A DNA stretch of 7,236 bases from an uncultured Synergistaceae bacterium (GTDB lineage Bacteria; Synergistota; Synergistia; Synergistales; Aminobacteriaceae), in assembly GCA_937870605.1 (NCBI GenBank), contig CALMZW010000431.1, positions 1 through 7,236 of the forward strand, written 5' to 3'. Of the stretch, positions 5,755 to 7,236 are shown piece by piece; position 1 is the first letter of the stretch; every line of letters begins with the position of its first letter. Under the pieces are notes generated by a model. It was not told the origin of the DNA and did not search any database. It saw nothing but the letters and a program-made list of their open reading frames with translations. The position numbers were made by a program, and so were the translations under genes.

Positions 5755-5761
5755 CCGGCTG

Positions 5762-6376
5762 CTACACTCCATTGGGACCGTCCGCTCGGGACCACTCCCA
5801 TTCGAAGCCGCCGCCCTCGCCAAGCTTTTTCATAAGAAACGTTCCATAGGGCGTTTGCGCTCTGCTTTCGAGATTATACCAGATCAAAAGCGTTCCCTTC
5901 TGTCGATTGAGCGCGGTTTTGAGGATCGCCTCGTAAATCACGGGGCTGAAAAAGGCGAGGAAAATCCTTTTGCCGGAAAGAGGTCTCCGTGTGACGTACG
6001 AAGAGCGGTTCACCCGCTCCTGGGGCAGAACGCGCATGATCCGCATGCCGTTCCGGACGCCCGAAGCACGTTCCCCTATCGCCCATCCATGCGCCTCGTC
6101 GGGATACGGAACGATTGCAATGCCTTTTGCGTCACGGGAAAGAGACCGCATCTGAAGGGTTTTGCTGGGGCACAGGATGGAACGCGTTCCGACGAGAGAG
6201 ACGCTGACCACTCTCGCGGCCGATGCCCCCCTGTGCACCGCAATCGTCCGCTTTCCGGTGCGAATCTCGACGGCCGAGGCGCTCCCGGGCGTCGACAGGG
6301 AATGAACGCGAACCTTGCCGAGAAAGAGACGCCGGAAATAGTCCCGAATTTCCTCAGTGCGAGTTGCCGGTTCCAT
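5762..6376 (-). CDS. hypothetical protein, third gene of an unknown cluster
   Basis: I do not recognise a family. From the ATG at 6376 the product is 204 residues, basic and apparently soluble. There is no signal peptide and no clear membrane segment, though IFLAFFSPVIYEAIL near residue 142 is moderately hydrophobic. The N-terminal helix EEIRDYFRRLFLGKVRVH is followed by beta-like stretches (TIAVHRG, ARVVSVSLVG, GIAIVPYP). The C-terminus is Gly- and Trp-containing (GEGGGFEWEW). The frame is open further upstream to a TTG at 6400, but the ATG fits better. Only a weak purine-rich site (GGAAGAAG) precedes it, and the gene overlaps the end of its upstream neighbour by about 23 bases, so translational coupling is likely. 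Confidence 0.8.
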   Translation of the reverse strand: MEPATRTEEIRDYFRRLFLGKVRVHSLSTPGSASAVEIRTGKRTIAVHRGASAARVVSVSLVGTRSILCPSKTLQMRSLSRDAKGIAIVPYPDEAHGWAIGERASGVRNGMRIMRVLPQERVNRSSYVTRRPLSGKRIFLAFFSPVIYEAILKTALNRQKGTLLIWYNLESRAQTPYGTFLMKKLGEGGGFEWEWSRADGPNGV

Positions 6377-6926
6377 CCGTTTCTTCTTCCACGACGCCAA
6401 GCGCCTTTTCTATTCGGGAAAAGGGTTCGAGCAACTCCATCGTCGACGCCGCTTCGACAAGCAGGCGAGAAACACCCTGAGCCTCGTCTTCGCGAAGATC
6501 CGGAAGGTAGAGGCGCAAGGGGGCGCTGACCGCGTCCGCCTGCAGCAGGAAGACTCCCGGCTCCTGCTGCGGCTCGAGATCTCCCGTCGCTCCGAGAGGG
6601 CGGTTCGTGCTCGCCGAGAGGCCGCAGACCTTCGCGTTCACGACGCGCTTGAGCGGGACGAGAAGGGATGTATCCGATACGATCCAGAAGACGGGACGGA
6701 CCTCGCATGCCTTTGCCAGACTTGTGAGGATAAGTTCCTCGCGCAGATAGACTTCAAGGGATTGTCCGTAAAGGACCCGTTCGAGCTTCGTCGGACGGAT
6801 CGGCTCCGTATACCGGAAATCAAGAGGGATGCCGCGAAAATCCACCGCAAGGAGCGCACCACGGAACAATCCGCGGTCTCCGCTTACGGTGACGTACCCC
6901 AGGACCTTTGACGCGACGTCACGCAT
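6354..6926 (-). CDS. conserved-looking hypothetical protein, second gene of an unknown cluster
   Basis: The 190-residue product begins with VLGYVTVSGDRGLFRGALLAVD and has a striking segment FRYTEPIRPTKLERVLYGQ (about residues 37-55), followed by LEVYLREELILTSLAKA. This looks like a compact alpha/beta domain. I have an impression of similar unannotated proteins in other phyla but cannot name the family. No signal peptide or membrane segment is seen. The acidic C-terminal tail (VVEEETDG) may be flexible. The ATG at 6926 has GGGGAGG ten bases upstream and overlaps the stop of the preceding gene by eight bases. Its own 3' end overlaps the next gene, so these three genes are almost certainly one operon with related roles. 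Confidence 0.82.
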   Translation of the reverse strand: MRDVASKVLGYVTVSGDRGLFRGALLAVDFRGIPLDFRYTEPIRPTKLERVLYGQSLEVYLREELILTSLAKACEVRPVFWIVSDTSLLVPLKRVVNAKVCGLSASTNRPLGATGDLEPQQEPGVFLLQADAVSAPLRLYLPDLREDEAQGVSRLLVEAASTMELLEPFSRIEKALGVVEEETDGTGNSH

Positions 6927-7233
6927 AGAAATCGAGCCTCCCCGTATTTTCCCGCGCGACCTCGTCGTCCGCAGATTCGTCTTCTTTCCCCGCAGCCTGC
7001 TTTTTCCGTCCTTTTTCGCGTCCTTCCTGTCGTTCGCGCTCCTTGCGCACCCGCACGCCGGACGGTTCCTCCGACGCCTCGAAGGGCTGAACCGTCTGGT
7101 CCCGCTGCACGGCCGCGGCGACAGCTTCTCCTTCCCGCCCGGTCTGGAGAGCCTGTGCGGTCGCTTCGTGAACGGTTTTCACGGCGTGTTCCAGATTCAG
7201 GTGCGACAATTGCATTTGAACCGGCTGTACCAT
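6919..7233 (-). CDS. small charged hypothetical protein, first visible gene of an unknown cluster
   Basis: The 104-residue product has an N-terminal, probably helical part (MVQPVQMQLSHLNLEHAV and on, to about residue 45). A strongly charged, low-complexity stretch rich in Arg, Lys, Glu and Gly follows (about 58-95), then a short end LDFYA. It is likely partly disordered and may bind nucleic acid or a partner; no function is recognised. The ATG at 7233 lies three bases from the window edge, so its ribosome binding site is out of view and a longer protein cannot be excluded. Its stop overlaps the start of the next gene by eight bases. Confidence 0.65.
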   Translation of the reverse strand: MVQPVQMQLSHLNLEHAVKTVHEATAQALQTGREGEAVAAAVQRDQTVQPFEASEEPSGVRVRKERERQEGREKGRKKQAAGKEDESADDEVARENTGRLDFYA

Positions 7234-7236
7234 GCC

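Noticed and set aside
5690..6529. A 279-codon plus-strand frame opposite the hypothetical genes.
   Set aside because: The minus-strand frames have ribosome binding sites and operon-like overlaps. The plus-strand product is Arg/Pro-rich without recognisable motifs.

Overview
This window looks like ordinary chromosomal housekeeping sequence from a G+C-rich diderm bacterium. Every gene I can support lies on the minus strand, so transcription runs from 7236 towards 1. The POTRA-type outer-membrane assembly gene at the left edge implies an outer membrane. The style of that protein, together with a YabR-like S1 protein, a DUF501 protein and encoded CCA ends on all three tRNAs, makes me lean towards Synergistota. 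That placement comes from memory of family sequences and is tentative. I see no mobile element, CRISPR array, integrase or rRNA.

Right block (7233 to 5194): three tightly packed or overlapping genes of unknown function (about 104, 190 and 204 codons) are followed by a 95-nt gap and a YabR-like S1-domain RNA-binding protein. The gap can fold into a nested hairpin that pairs off a perfect Shine-Dalgarno-like sequence. The S1 gene is followed by a textbook intrinsic terminator.

Middle block (5172 to 3151): a Cys-rich DUF501 protein starts only about 20 nt after that terminator and is followed by argH (argininosuccinate lyase, last step of arginine synthesis). A perfect TATAAT overlaps the DUF501 stop codon and may serve argH.

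tRNA block (3057 to 2651): a 222-nt gap carries one near-consensus promoter and a weaker upstream candidate. A tRNA-Lys(UUU), tRNA-Glu(UUC), tRNA-Thr(CGU) operon follows, closed by an intrinsic terminator.

Left block (2634 to 1): a histidine-phosphatase-family gene begins right after the tRNA terminator. An extended -10 promoter then drives a sigma-70 family factor, a single-pass membrane protein of unknown function and the N-terminal part of a BamA/Omp85 protein that runs off the window. The order sigma factor, membrane protein, outer-membrane assembly factor is the most interesting arrangement here. It suggests, without proving, that the membrane protein could be an anti-sigma or envelope-sensing partner.
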